Origin: Streptomyces brasiliensis | GTDB taxonomy: Bacteria > Actinomycetota > Actinomycetes > Streptomycetales > Streptomycetaceae | Direction: 5' to 3' | Assembly (NCBI RefSeq): GCF_014647875.1 | Contig: NZ_BMQA01000057.1 | Coordinates: forward strand, 1-38,555 | Length of the DNA stretch: 38,555 nucleotides | Position numbers and translations under genes: made by a program | Notes under the pieces: model-generated | What the model saw: only the letters and a program-made list of their open reading frames with translations | The model's database searches: none | What the model was told of the DNA's origin: nothing | Part shown: positions 24,245 to 32,567 of the stretch, piece after piece | Numbering within the stretch: the first letter of the stretch is position 1 | How the letters are laid out: each line of letters starts with the position of its first letter

Positions 24245-24535
24245 TATGGCCCGGCCGTGGTATGTCCCCGTCCGGTAGGCGTCGGGCGGGGCCATAACGC
24301 AGAAACTCGTTGCCGTCCGGATCCGCCAGATGTGCCATGTCCTGGCGTTCTCGTGGGCCGAACGCCCGTGAGCACGGCCGCTCCCAAGTCGGTGACCCGG
24401 CGGACCTCGGCGGTTAGGCCCCGGGTGCGCAAGTCCAGGTGAAGACGGTTCTCCGCGACCTTTCATGCCGGCGGTGCGCTGCAGGAGGATCTCGATGCCC
24501 TGCCCGTCATGCGGGCGCAGCCTCCGGTACATGCC
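24245..24535 (-). pseudogene. VOC-family (glyoxalase/bleomycin resistance-like) protein, frameshifted
   Basis: Three minus frames in order give a VOC protein: RRLRPHDGQGIEILLQRTAG, then AENRLHLDLRTRGLTAEVRR and VTDLGAAVLTG, then HLADPDGNEFLRYGP. HLDL and ADPDGNEF are the family's metal-site and C-terminal hallmarks. The first shift is at the AAA run of the ATGAAAGG sequence near 24465 (one base too many), the second near 24370. The 5' end is cut by the IS200-type fragment at about 24540. VOC proteins are metal-dependent glyoxalases, dioxygenases or drug-binding proteins. Confidence 0.6.
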
Positions 24536-24596
24536 GCCGCTAGTCTTCCCCGCGGCCTCGCCTTTCACGGCCTCGCCCTCGGCGACGGAGCCGAGC

Positions 24597-24815
24597 GCTG
24601 TGCACTTGGTCTTTGTGACGAAGTACCGGCGCGGAGTGTTCGACGACGAGATGCTGACGCGCTGCGAAGAGATCATGCGCAAGGTGTGCGAGGACTTCGA
24701 GGCGGAGCTGAAGGAGTTCAACGGCGAACGCGATCACGTCCACCTGCTGGTGCACTACCCGCCCAAGGTCGCCGTCTCCAAGCTGGTCAACAGCCTCAAG
24801 GGCGTCTGGCCCGGC
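24597..24815 (+). pseudogene. tnpA: IS200/IS605-family TnpA transposase, internal fragment
   Basis: VHLVFVTKYRRGVFDDEML, then CEEIMRKVCEDFEAELKEFN and HVHLLVHYPPKVAVSKLVN belong to the small HUH (Y1) transposase of IS200/IS605 elements. HVHLLV is the HUH metal site. The first ~20 residues and everything after SLKGV, including the catalytic Tyr, are missing. No subterminal hairpins or TnpB/ncRNA partner are seen. Confidence 0.85.
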
Positions 24816-24931
24816 GGATACGGCTGGGGGCAGTGCGGCGTCGGCGACCGCCGCGGCCGCCGCACGGTTGTCGCCGTGGGTCGGCGCCGGAGCCGAAAAT
24901 TAGGCACCGATGTCAGTAGTGGCCGACACAC

Positions 24932-25897
24932 TTGATCCATGGCCCTCGAGCGTGCCGTGTCGGCACCGCCGCTGCCGGTCCCGTCCGGGCAGGCGATCAA
25001 CCCGATGGTGCTGCCTGGGCCGATGCTGCTGCCCATTTAGCCGCGCACGTTCCCGGCGAGATCCACGAACACCTGGCCAAGCTGGCAGACCACTACCAGG
25101 TGCCCGAACGTCAGGTGCGCCGCCCGCTCGCGGAGCAGATCCTCCCCGCCCTGCGCGTCGTGGACCTGGAGATCCGCGACCACCTCGCCCCGCAGACCCG
25201 GCACATCCTCCGCGTCGACCCGTGCCTGGAGCCACGGCACCGCGGCGACCCCGACGACGCCCCCACGATGGCGCTCGCGGAGTTCCTGGGGCCGTGCGTC
25301 ATCGTCACCCAGGACAGCGTCTTCTCCCGCTTCGACTTCGCCGTCAGCGACTGGATTCCCCTCGCACAGAACCTGCTGCGCCTGGCCGGCCTGGAAGCCG
25401 GCGCCGCCAACGCGCTCGTCCTCATCGACGTTGCCATCCGGATGTTCGGCGCGGGCGTGCAACGGCTGGCGGGCCTCGCCGTGCGCAACCCGGTACTCGC
25501 GGCAGCCGCCGCGGCGGGTCTGCTGCTGTGGGGCCACCGCCGCGGCCACTTGTCCCGCGGCGAGTGGCGGCAGCGCCTCTCACGTGTGGGGGAGGCGGCG
25601 AGGCCGCCTCGGGAGCAGGGCATAGCTGCCATGGCTGAGCACCGGGCCATCAGCGACTCGCTCCTGGTCGTACAACCGCCGTCCTACCCCACCGTCGAGC
25701 AGCTCGCTGCCCGCTACCTCGCGCGCTGCGGCCGGTCCCTGACGCCCGGCGACCTGCGCGACGCACTCGCCCGCTACGGCCACACGGTCCCCGCCGCGCA
25801 GCTCAAGCGGCACATGCCCGCCCATCGCGCGTTCGTCCGCGCCACCGGTGACGTGTGGACCGTCGGCCGCCCGGTGCAGGGATTCGGCGATCTGTAG
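24932..25897 (+). CDS. PIN-domain-like protein with C-terminal hydrophobic and helical regions
   Basis: The frame (321 codons from a TTG at 24932) reads HVPGEIHEHLAKLADHYQVP, then DPDDAPTMALAEFLGP and VIVTQDSVFSRFDFAVSDW. DPDDAPTxALA and TQDxxF are the later acidic motifs of PIN-fold RNases. The first aspartate (DTN-like) expected near the N-terminus is not found, and residues 1-35 are unlike the family, so the 5' end is probably truncated or replaced. After about residue 185 comes a hydrophobic stretch (NPVLAAAAAAGLLLWG), then a helical C-terminal domain (YPTVEQLAARYLARCGRSL). Possibly an RNase toxin; alternatively an actinobacterial protein of unknown role that merely shares the fold. Confidence 0.55.
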   Translation: MIHGPRACRVGTAAAGPVRAGDQPDGAAWADAAAHLAAHVPGEIHEHLAKLADHYQVPERQVRRPLAEQILPALRVVDLEIRDHLAPQTRHILRVDPCLEPRHRGDPDDAPTMALAEFLGPCVIVTQDSVFSRFDFAVSDWIPLAQNLLRLAGLEAGAANALVLIDVAIRMFGAGVQRLAGLAVRNPVLAAAAAAGLLLWGHRRGHLSRGEWRQRLSRVGEAARPPREQGIAAMAEHRAISDSLLVVQPPSYPTVEQLAARYLARCGRSLTPGDLRDALARYGHTVPAAQLKRHMPAHRAFVRATGDVWTVGRPVQGFGDL

Positions 25898-25984
25898 CGC
25901 CCCGCAGCGGACCAGGACGGCCGACGGGGTGCTGCTGCACCGACCCGTCCCGTACACACCCGCCAATGTGCACAGTTTGGGGGT

Positions 25985-26260
25985 ATGGATGAGACATTTC
26001 CGCTGGTGCAGGCCCGCAACGAGCTCGGCCAGCTCGTCAACCGGGTCCGTCACGGCCACGAGACCATCGTGATCAGCGACTACGGCACCCCCGCCGCGGC
26101 CCTGATCCCCGTCGACGAGCTCGCCGAGCTGCGCCGCCTGCGGGACGAGGCCGACATCGCCGACGTCGAGGCCCGCAAGGCTGGCGGCGGGCCAGTGGTC
26201 ACGCACGAGGCGTTCATGGCCGAACTGGAGGCTGAGGACCGGCGGGCCGCCGCGTCGTGA
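25985..26260 (+). CDS. Phd/YefM-family antitoxin
   Basis: A 91-residue type II antitoxin. The N-terminus VQARNELGQLVNRVRHGHET and VISDYGTPAAALIPVDELAE form the Phd fold (DNA binding and dimerisation). The acidic C-terminal tail VTHEAFMAELEAEDRRA is the toxin-neutralising region. Its stop overlaps the toxin start as GTGA at 26257-26260, so translation is coupled with antitoxin first. The protein would autorepress the operon with the toxin; I did not find a clear palindrome upstream. Confidence 0.9.
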   Translation: MDETFPLVQARNELGQLVNRVRHGHETIVISDYGTPAAALIPVDELAELRRLRDEADIADVEARKAGGGPVVTHEAFMAELEAEDRRAAAS

Positions 26261-26508
26261 CGTACACCGTGGTGTGGCAGCACCAGGCCACCACCGAGTT
26301 CTGCCGCCTGCGCCAGCTCGGCCCCCAGGGGGCCAAGGAATGCGCCGCCGCTGTGCGCGCCCTGGCCGACGACCCCCGCCCGCCCGGTGCCCGGCAGCTG
26401 GGCGGCTCCGCCTACTGGCGGCTGCCGGTGGGCGACTGGCGCGTCCTGTACGAGCCTCAGGACGAGAAGGTCACCGTGCTCGTGTTGAAGGTCGGCCGCA
26501 TTCCCTGA
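26257..26508 (+). CDS. RelE/ParE-family toxin
   Basis: An 83-residue RelE-type toxin starting at GTG 26257, overlapping the antitoxin stop. YTVVWQHQATTEFCRLRQLG is the N-terminal strand-helix, RQLGGSAYWRLPVGDWRVLY contains the R...YRxRxGDYRxxY signature with the key Arg/Tyr residues of RelE mRNA interferases, and VLVLKVGRIP is the final strand. RelE members cleave mRNA on the ribosome; ParE relatives poison gyrase. The WRLPVGDWRVLY pattern favours RelE. It seems intact together with its antitoxin. Confidence 0.9.
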   Translation: MTYTVVWQHQATTEFCRLRQLGPQGAKECAAAVRALADDPRPPGARQLGGSAYWRLPVGDWRVLYEPQDEKVTVLVLKVGRIP

Positions 26509-26572
26509 CCGGCCGGGAGCCGTCCCGCCCCGCCCCGCAGAGGTGAGACCCCGTGATGCTTGACCCGCCTGG

Positions 26573-27030
26573 ATGGCCCGGCATGCCCAGGGACTGCCGC
26601 ACTGGCCCTACGTGAAGGCCGTCGACGAGGCCCTCACCGCGCGCGGCATCCCGCCAGGCACCGTACGGGCTGACCACCGCAGCCGCGAGCACGGCCTGAC
26701 CACCTGCACGCTGCTGGTCTGGGACATCAGCCGCACCGGCGGCCGCGGCGGCATCCGACTGCACTGGTAGGAACGCAAGGGCTGGTCCCACGCCCTGCTC
26801 GGGCTGAACTCCCACGACGTCCTGCTCTACACCGTGCTCACCCCGTTCCGCACGGTCTTCCCGACCACGGAGGCGGTGGCCGACGTCGCCGAACAGCTGG
26901 TGCGCTTCCGACGGGTGCCCGGTGCGGAGTACCGCACCGAGGGGGACGACGCGAAGGACGTGCACGCCGCCGCCCGCGACTTCTGCCGCGCCCTCCTTGG
27001 CCTTCCACCGGCCGGGGAAACACCGGGAGA
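26573..27030 (+). pseudogene. DUF6292-like hypothetical protein with internal amber stop
   Basis: The frame reads HWPYVKAVDEALTARGIPP, TVRADHRSREHGLTTCTLLV, WDISRTGGRGGIRLHW, then TAG at 26768-26770, and continues in the same frame with ERKGWSHALLGLNSHDVLL and VLTPFRTVFPTTEAVADVAE, then FRRVPGAEYR, to about RALLGLPP. Both halves are coherent without a frame change, so a single codon (probably CAG or GAG) became TAG. The C-terminal continuation past 27030 is only the reverse of the caspase gene. The family is a short actinobacterial protein of unknown function. It could still give two pieces or be sequencing error. Confidence 0.6.
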
Positions 27031-27040
27031 AAACGACCTC

Positions 27041-29071
27041 TCAAGCGCCTGGGCGGTCATCGTGACTCTGCTGTCGTGGCCAGATGGCCAGCAGAGTTCG
27101 GTCGTCGTCGAAGGTCTCCCGGGAGAAGTCCAGCAAGTGCCCGAGCCACAGACGCGGCGGCGGTGCGGCGAGGTGTTTGGCGAACAGAACACCGACGCGG
27201 CCCTGGCCATCGTCGCCAAGCACATCCGCGAAGCCGCCGGTGCCAATCAACAATGCATGATGAGAAGTCAGGCGGGTGCTGGTGTGTTTCAGCGGATCGG
27301 GCACATCAGGCAGGCGCGCGGTCTCCGACGGCGTCTTCGAGCCGAACAGCCGCTGATATTGCCCGCTCGATGAATCCAGCACCCAGGCTTCTGAATCCCC
27401 GATACGGCATACCTCGACCACGGGTCCTGCCGGGTGGGGGCGCACCACGCCGGCCACGAGTGCGGTCGCGTAGAACTGCGCGACATCGCTTCGCTCGGGC
27501 TCTTTGACGCCCAGGCGCCACTTGGTGAGCTCCCACAGCCGCTCGGCGGCATGGCCGACTACACCCAGGAGGTCCAACTGCTCCTGGTCTTGGGACAACT
27601 GGTGGAGCATTTTCTCCACGGAGGCCCGGCATGCCTCGACGGCACCGAGCGCGGGCTCCTTGGCACCGGATTCGCCATCAGCGACGGCGAAGACGATGCT
27701 GCCCGTGGGCTCATGCACCGCGGCACGCGCGGCATCCTGGCGTGGCTGGCGGAAGTAGCGGTGCGCGTTGCCGCGTACCGAGGCATAACGTAAGGCAAGG
27801 GCGGGAGTTGACCAGCCGTCGCATTCGGTGTCGGGGAAGTCGAAAGAGTATTGGCCCGGTGGTCTCGCCTCGAACTCGGGGCCGGGCACACCCACCGTGA
27901 CCCGTTGCCAGGGCACGGGCTCCGGCGCGGCAACAGGGACGACCAGTGCGGACCGGCCGTCAGCGCCGCTGATGCCGGACTGCTTCTTGCTGGTCAGGGC
28001 TGCGGCAGCCGGGGGCTGCGCTTCTGAAGTGACAGGTCGTGAGCCGCGCGGGGCTGCCTGCCCTTCAACGGCTTGCTTCGTCACCGACGCGGCTGGCGGC
28101 GTGGGTTCGGGCGTCGGCGGAAGGAGTGACTGGAGGTGAGCTGCCGCGGTGGCGGACACAGTCCGGCTGTCGTCGTCCAGCAGGCGCTGGATTTCGTCGA
28201 GGGCGCGCTGGCGAACGAGGTTGTTGCCGATCCGGTGGAGGTGGGCGAGCCCGTCGAGGGCACCGAGCCGGTCGGTGGGGATCGGGCTGCTGAGCGCGTG
28301 GCATAGATGCGTCGGCAGGGACCAGTTGATGTTCCGGGCGATGACCATGCGGCCCTCGACGTTGTCCTGTTTCTTGGGGCGCTGTTGTGGCATTTCGTCG
28401 ACGACCCGGTCGTAGACGTAGCTGTACAGCTCGTCGAGGGTGATGTCGCCGTCGCCGTCGAGATCGGCGCTGCCGTCCCGCAGGCCTGCCACCAGGTGGC
28501 GGGTGAAAACCGATGGTGCGGCCGTGCCGTGCGGCTGCCGGCTGCCCTCGAAGGAGTACTGGGTGGCGTCGGATGCCGTCAGCACGGTCCGTCCCCGGCC
28601 CTGGAACCGTTCTAGCGTGTGCACGTCGGGGTCGGCCTTCGCAAGACGCCCTGCTGGGAAGGCGCCGCTGTAGCAGCAGTCGAGGATCAGCACCTTCTGC
28701 CGGGACATACAGTCAGCCATGGCCTGGTCGATCTGCTCCGCGGACAGCGAGGTGAACAGCAGGCTGCTACGGCGGGTGTTCGTCATCGCCAAGTAGAGCC
28801 GGCCGTCGTCGTCCTTCAGTCCGTGGCCGGTGAAGTACAGCAGGGTGAGATCGTCACGCCGCCGGTCGCGGTAGAGGTCCGCGATGGCCTCGCCGACTCT
28901 GTGGTTCGGCTCGTTGATCAGCGTGGTGACCTCGAAGCCCGCGATGTCGGGGTCTTTCAGGACCGCGGCGAGTGCCTCCGCATCGTGCGCCGGGGCGGTG
29001 AGCGCCCTCAGCCCGTCGTCCTGGTACTCGTATGTGGCGATCAGCAGCGCCAGTCGGCGGCCCAAGGTCAC
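27041..29071 (-). CDS. caspase-like protease with EF-hand loop and C-terminal PP2C-like domain
   Basis: A 676-residue three-part protein. Residues 1-250 are a peptidase C14 (bacterial caspase) domain: LALLIATYEYQ, LLYFTGHGLKD with catalytic His83, and VLILDCCYSGAF with catalytic Cys133. Residues 203-214 (DLDGDGDITLDE) form a perfect 12-position EF-hand loop, suggesting calcium control. A linker of Pro/Ala-rich sequence (310-400) follows. Residues 425-665 resemble a PP2C phosphatase: RQPRQDAA, VFAVADGESGA (Asp465), VCRIGDSEAWVLD and DDDRTLLAIW. The usual TDG is TGG (611-613), so catalysis may be lost. GTG 29071 overlaps the EACC1 stop. Inferred role: effector protease of a conflict system, cutting host targets after activation by its partner. 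Confidence 0.88.
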   Translation of the reverse strand: MTLGRRLALLIATYEYQDDGLRALTAPAHDAEALAAVLKDPDIAGFEVTTLINEPNHRVGEAIADLYRDRRRDDLTLLYFTGHGLKDDDGRLYLAMTNTRRSSLLFTSLSAEQIDQAMADCMSRQKVLILDCCYSGAFPAGRLAKADPDVHTLERFQGRGRTVLTASDATQYSFEGSRQPHGTAAPSVFTRHLVAGLRDGSADLDGDGDITLDELYSYVYDRVVDEMPQQRPKKQDNVEGRMVIARNINWSLPTHLCHALSSPIPTDRLGALDGLAHLHRIGNNLVRQRALDEIQRLLDDDSRTVSATAAAHLQSLLPPTPEPTPPAASVTKQAVEGQAAPRGSRPVTSEAQPPAAAALTSKKQSGISGADGRSALVVPVAAPEPVPWQRVTVGVPGPEFEARPPGQYSFDFPDTECDGWSTPALALRYASVRGNAHRYFRQPRQDAARAAVHEPTGSIVFAVADGESGAKEPALGAVEACRASVEKMLHQLSQDQEQLDLLGVVGHAAERLWELTKWRLGVKEPERSDVAQFYATALVAGVVRPHPAGPVVEVCRIGDSEAWVLDSSSGQYQRLFGSKTPSETARLPDVPDPLKHTSTRLTSHHALLIGTGGFADVLGDDGQGRVGVLFAKHLAAPPPRLWLGHLLDFSRETFDDDRTLLAIWPRQQSHDDRPGA

Positions 29072-29499
29072 CCGCCAGTGTGACGACGGACGTATGCATC
29101 GACCAATTCCTGCCGCTCGGCAGCGGACGCCCGCTCCAGTTCGATGGTGTCGCCGTCGATGGTCAGCGAGATGCGATGCCGCGCGGAATGCCGGCTGAGC
29201 CAGTCGCGCAACGTCTCGATGAGCGTGGTGAACACTCCACTGGATGCGCTCAGTGCGACGACGACCGCCCCCAGCGTGACGGCATCGGTGCCCTTCGCCC
29301 CGTCAGGCGCCGTCTCGGCGGGGGCGGGGCCGACCGACTCGATATCCAGCTCCTCGATCTCAGCACGTAGCTGGCGCGTCAACCGTTCGGCAGGCTCGGG
29401 GTCCACCTCGGGATCGAACACGATGGACAACAGCAACTCCATCACGGGACCCGAACCGGACCTCCCTGGTTCATGGCTCGTGGAATCCTCGACCTGCAT
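29068..29499 (-). CDS. EACC1-family effector-associated constant component
   Basis: A ~143-residue protein whose C-terminal half matches the EACC1 family, a fixed small partner of caspase, trypsin-like and other effectors in predicted NTP-dependent bacterial conflict systems. Key segments are LTRQLRAEIEELDIESV, TLGAVVVALSASSGVFTTL (a hydrophobic segment), TLRDWLSRHSARHRI and LTIDGDTIELERASAAERQ with LVDAYVRRH. ATG 29499 has GGGGGA just upstream; ATG 29442 (MELLLSIVFDPEVDPEP) is the alternative where family-like sequence begins. The stop overlaps the caspase GTG (GTGA), so the two are made together. Probably regulates or localises the caspase. Confidence 0.8.
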   Translation of the reverse strand: MQVEDSTSHEPGRSGSGPVMELLLSIVFDPEVDPEPAERLTRQLRAEIEELDIESVGPAPAETAPDGAKGTDAVTLGAVVVALSASSGVFTTLIETLRDWLSRHSARHRISLTIDGDTIELERASAAERQELVDAYVRRHTGG

Positions 29500-29630
29500 G
29501 AGTCCCCCGATTACGAATCTTCTCAGTTTCCGTACCTCAACAGTGTGACGGTCGCGACCGCCCAAGGCAGCCCTTCGCGCCTATTTGCCGATCTCAGGCC
29601 AGCGCGGCCCAAAGAGCGGGCTCCCACGAG

Positions 29631-29903
29631 GTGCGCTTCCTGTACTGGCTACCGCGACGCCCGGCCAGACACAGCCGCATCCGGATGTTCGACCGGGACG
29701 GCGTCGACGCGCGCGTTCCCACCGACCCCTACGCCCTCGCCGACCTGATGGACGACGAGCAGCCGGGTGACGGCACCGGCCACAACTTCCCCGACACGTA
29801 TACCCGCCTGTGTGCGCAGGAGGGCTATGAGCGTGCCAAGGACTTGTGGTTGAAGGCCTGCAGGGTCTGGGAGTGGTCGCACAACGGCGACATGGACGCG
29901 TAG
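29631..29903 (+). CDS. hypothetical protein, possibly 5'-truncated
   Basis: About 90 residues: VRFLYWLPRRPARHSRIRMF, then VPTDPYALADLMDDEQPG, NFPDTYTRLCAQEGYERAKD and WEWSHNGDMDA. The composition is protein-like and soluble. The GTG at 29631 has no ribosome site, and similar-quality sequence (GSHE) continues upstream, so this may be the tail of a larger gene. I do not recognise the family. It is divergent from the EACC1/caspase pair. Confidence 0.35.
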   Translation: MRFLYWLPRRPARHSRIRMFDRDGVDARVPTDPYALADLMDDEQPGDGTGHNFPDTYTRLCAQEGYERAKDLWLKACRVWEWSHNGDMDA

Positions 29904-29989
29904 AGCTCGGCGCCGGCCGCCACCGACCGTGCGGGCCGCGACGGCGGAAAACCCATAGCCAGATATGCAGAATCTTAAAATTCCTTGTC

Positions 29990-32046
29990 TCAGGGCGACG
30001 AGGCGGCTCCGGCGGCCGGCGCGGCGGCTTCAAGCACCTGGTCGTAGCGTCCTAGGAACCGGAACTCCCTGTCCCTGACCTGGTAGAGGAAGCTCGTGTC
30101 CTCGGGATTGAGCATGTGCGTGGGGTCGTCGGAGAACCGGATCGGCTTGGCCACGCCGTCGTAGCCGAGATGGAAGATTCGTTCGGCGACCTGACCAGGC
30201 TCGACGTCGGTGAGGCGGAGTGCGTCCAGGGTGTGGGTGATCAGTCCGACCGCGTCGTACGCCTCGGCGGACCAGCGGGCGGGCGCAGTCCGGTAGCGGG
30301 CCCGGTACGCGGCGGTGAACGTCCGCGCTGCCGCCGTGTCCGAGCTCTGCGGTGTGGTGTACGGCGCCTGGAACACCCAGCCCTCGGCGGCGCTTGCCGC
30401 GTCGAGGAAGGCGGACCGCATGACGGGCTCGTAACCGAGCCGGGACCCGGCGAAGCCCGCCGTCCTCAGCGCCCGGGCGCAGCCCGCGGCCCGGGTCGGT
30501 GACGTCCCGGCGTAGACGACCGCCTGGGGCCGGGTGGCCAGTGCGGCGGTGACGGCCGGGCCCAGGTCCGTGGTTCCTGCGGCCACCGGATGCACCGTGA
30601 CCGTGCCGTGGCGAATCGGGGGTTCGTCCAGTTCCCGGGCGAGGTTCAGGGCGGTGTCGCCCGCCGCCCGGTCCTCGATGACGGCGGTGCGGTCGGACGG
30701 GCGGGACCGGGTCAGGTAGGAGATCACCGGCAGGCTGCGGTAGGTGTCCGATGCCCTGGTCACGCACAGGGAGCGCAGAGGGGGGTCGGAGAGTCCGGCG
30801 GCACCGTCGTCGACGGACACGAGCAGGACCGGCATGGAGTGGGCCGAGTAGAGCGGGACCGCGACGTGGGCGGTGTCGGTGGTGGTCGGACCGATCACGG
30901 CGCGGATGGTGCGGTCCGCGAGCAGCCGGCGCGCCACCTGCCGGGCGCGTTCGGGCTCGCCCCGGTCGTCGTGGACGGCCAGGGCGAGCCGGAAGCGGAT
31001 GTCGTCGCGGGCGTTGTGTTCGGCGACGGCGAGTCGGGCGCCATGCTCCTGCGCCGTCCCGGACGCCCGCTGCTTCCCGGTGAGGGTGGCGTGCAGCCCG
31101 ATGGTGTGCACCGGCAGGTTCCTGGCTGCCGGCGCGCCCCGCCGTGGGGTGTGCCGGGTGGTGAGCAGGAGGCCCGCCGCGGTGCCGGAGGTGGCGAGGA
31201 CGGCCGCGGCTGAGCCCCCGATCGCCACGGTGCGGCGTCTGGAGAACACCACACGAGCAGCGGTCGGCCGAAGCTGTGGGGGCGGAGCCGTGCGGGGTGG
31301 GGGATCCAGTGCGGCGGTGGAGCGCTTGGCCACGAGGCGCAGAACGGCGGGAGGCAGCCAGTCGTCAGGACCCGGCCGCCCGGCCCCGGCGTCGGCGTCG
31401 GGCGCGTCCTGGGGTCCAGCAGCCGACGCAGTCCGTCCGCCGTGGGCCGCTGCCGTGGATCCTTGTCCAGACAAGCGAGGACGGGCGCGCGCAGGGCCTG
31501 CTGCCCGGACGGCAGGTGGTCGAGACCCGTGAGGTCGGGGGGTTCGTGGACGGTGCGGTAGAGGACGGCCGCCGCCTCGCCCGTGCCGAAGGGCCGTCGG
31601 CCGGTCGCCGCGTAGCCCAGGACGCATCCCAGCGAGAACACGTCACTGGCCGGGCCCACCTCCCCGCCGTCGGCCAGGGCCTGTTCGGGCGAGAGGTAGC
31701 CAGGGGTGCCGATGACGACGTCGGGCGCGGTCAGCGCCGTCGTGTCCGCGCCCCGCGCGATGCCGAAGTCGATCAGCCGGGGCCCGTCCCGGGCGAGCAG
31801 GACGTTGCCCGGTTTGACGTCGCGGTGCACGAGTCCGGCCGCGTGCACCTCGGCCAGGGCCTCCGCCAGCCGCGCGCAGAGCACGGCCACGGTGTGCTTG
31901 GGCAGCGGACCGTACGCATCCACCGCCTCGGCGAGAGACGGCTGCGCGAGCGGTTCGGCCGCGCGGTCGGCGACCATCCGCACCACCGGGTCGGGCAGCC
32001 AGTCGATGGCGCCGACGGGGGCGTCCTCGACGAGCGCCCCGCTCAC
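29990..32046 (-). pseudogene. serine/threonine kinase fused to periplasmic-binding domain, truncated and frameshifted
   Basis: Two minus frames combine into a Hanks-type kinase followed by a membrane anchor and a LivK/type I periplasmic-binding domain. The kinase has GLVHRDVKPGNVLLARD, LIDFGIARG, GTPGYLSPEQALAD and SDVFSLGCVLGYAATGRRPF. After a one-base loss in the GGGG run at 31411-31414 (minus-strand CCCC) the frame becomes DAPDADAGAGRPGPDDWLPP, then a membrane segment (TVAIGGSAAAVLATSGTAAG) and the sensor domain (IRAVIGPTTTDTAHVAVPLY, AVVYAGTSPTRAAGCARALR). The glycine loop, catalytic Lys and helix C are missing. Their place is taken by IDWLPDPVVRMVADRAAEPL, which looks like a copy of the post-kinase linker. 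Inactive as a kinase. Confidence 0.8.
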
Positions 32047-32076
32047 CTCGGCGAAGAAGTGCTACGGACATCCTGA

Positions 32077-32560
32077 TGAGGGTGCGGCGCCTGGCAACGG
32101 TGGCGCGACCGGCACCGCGCCGCGATCCGTCGCGCGATCTCGGACTCCACCATGAACCGGATGGTAGGCGGCACCGGGCCCGTGACGCGGGGAACCGACG
32201 AAGCCGTCCCGGCCGCCCCGTCAGACGATCAAGACCGCAGACACCCGCCCATGACCAGCACGAGCACCCCGACCGAGCATCACGCCAGCCCCTCCGACCA
32301 GCACGTTCGAAGATGGCGAAGCTTCAATGGACTGTGATTCTCCGATCGGGGAAGCTGGTCCCGGACCCTTCGGCGGTCAGGCTGCCTCGTCTTCCTCACC
32401 GGCGGGGCGCCGACCCGTCGCCGCCCAGAAGTCCGGCCCGATCTGAGGCGGACGGAGCTCTTACCTGGCCGATGATGTCGACGACCGTCACCCAGGCCTC
32501 CGGCGATGCCGGCACTGCCCGGGAAAGCCCGGCACATGCATACCGGGGAGATTCGGGGGA
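32077..32560. other. stretch without a supported gene
   Basis: Between the 5' end of the kinase remnant and the acyltransferase I see no recognisable coding sequence. The plus frame that joins the acyltransferase is open through here but has no family-like sequence, so I treat it as 5' non-coding. Confidence 0.4.
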
Positions 32561-32567
32561 GGTGCCC

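Noticed and set aside
24940..25041. 33-codon plus frame starting ATG 24940 (MALERAVSAPPLPVP...)
   Set aside because: Reads smoothly, but no ribosome site, no family, and it overlaps the PIN-like frame.
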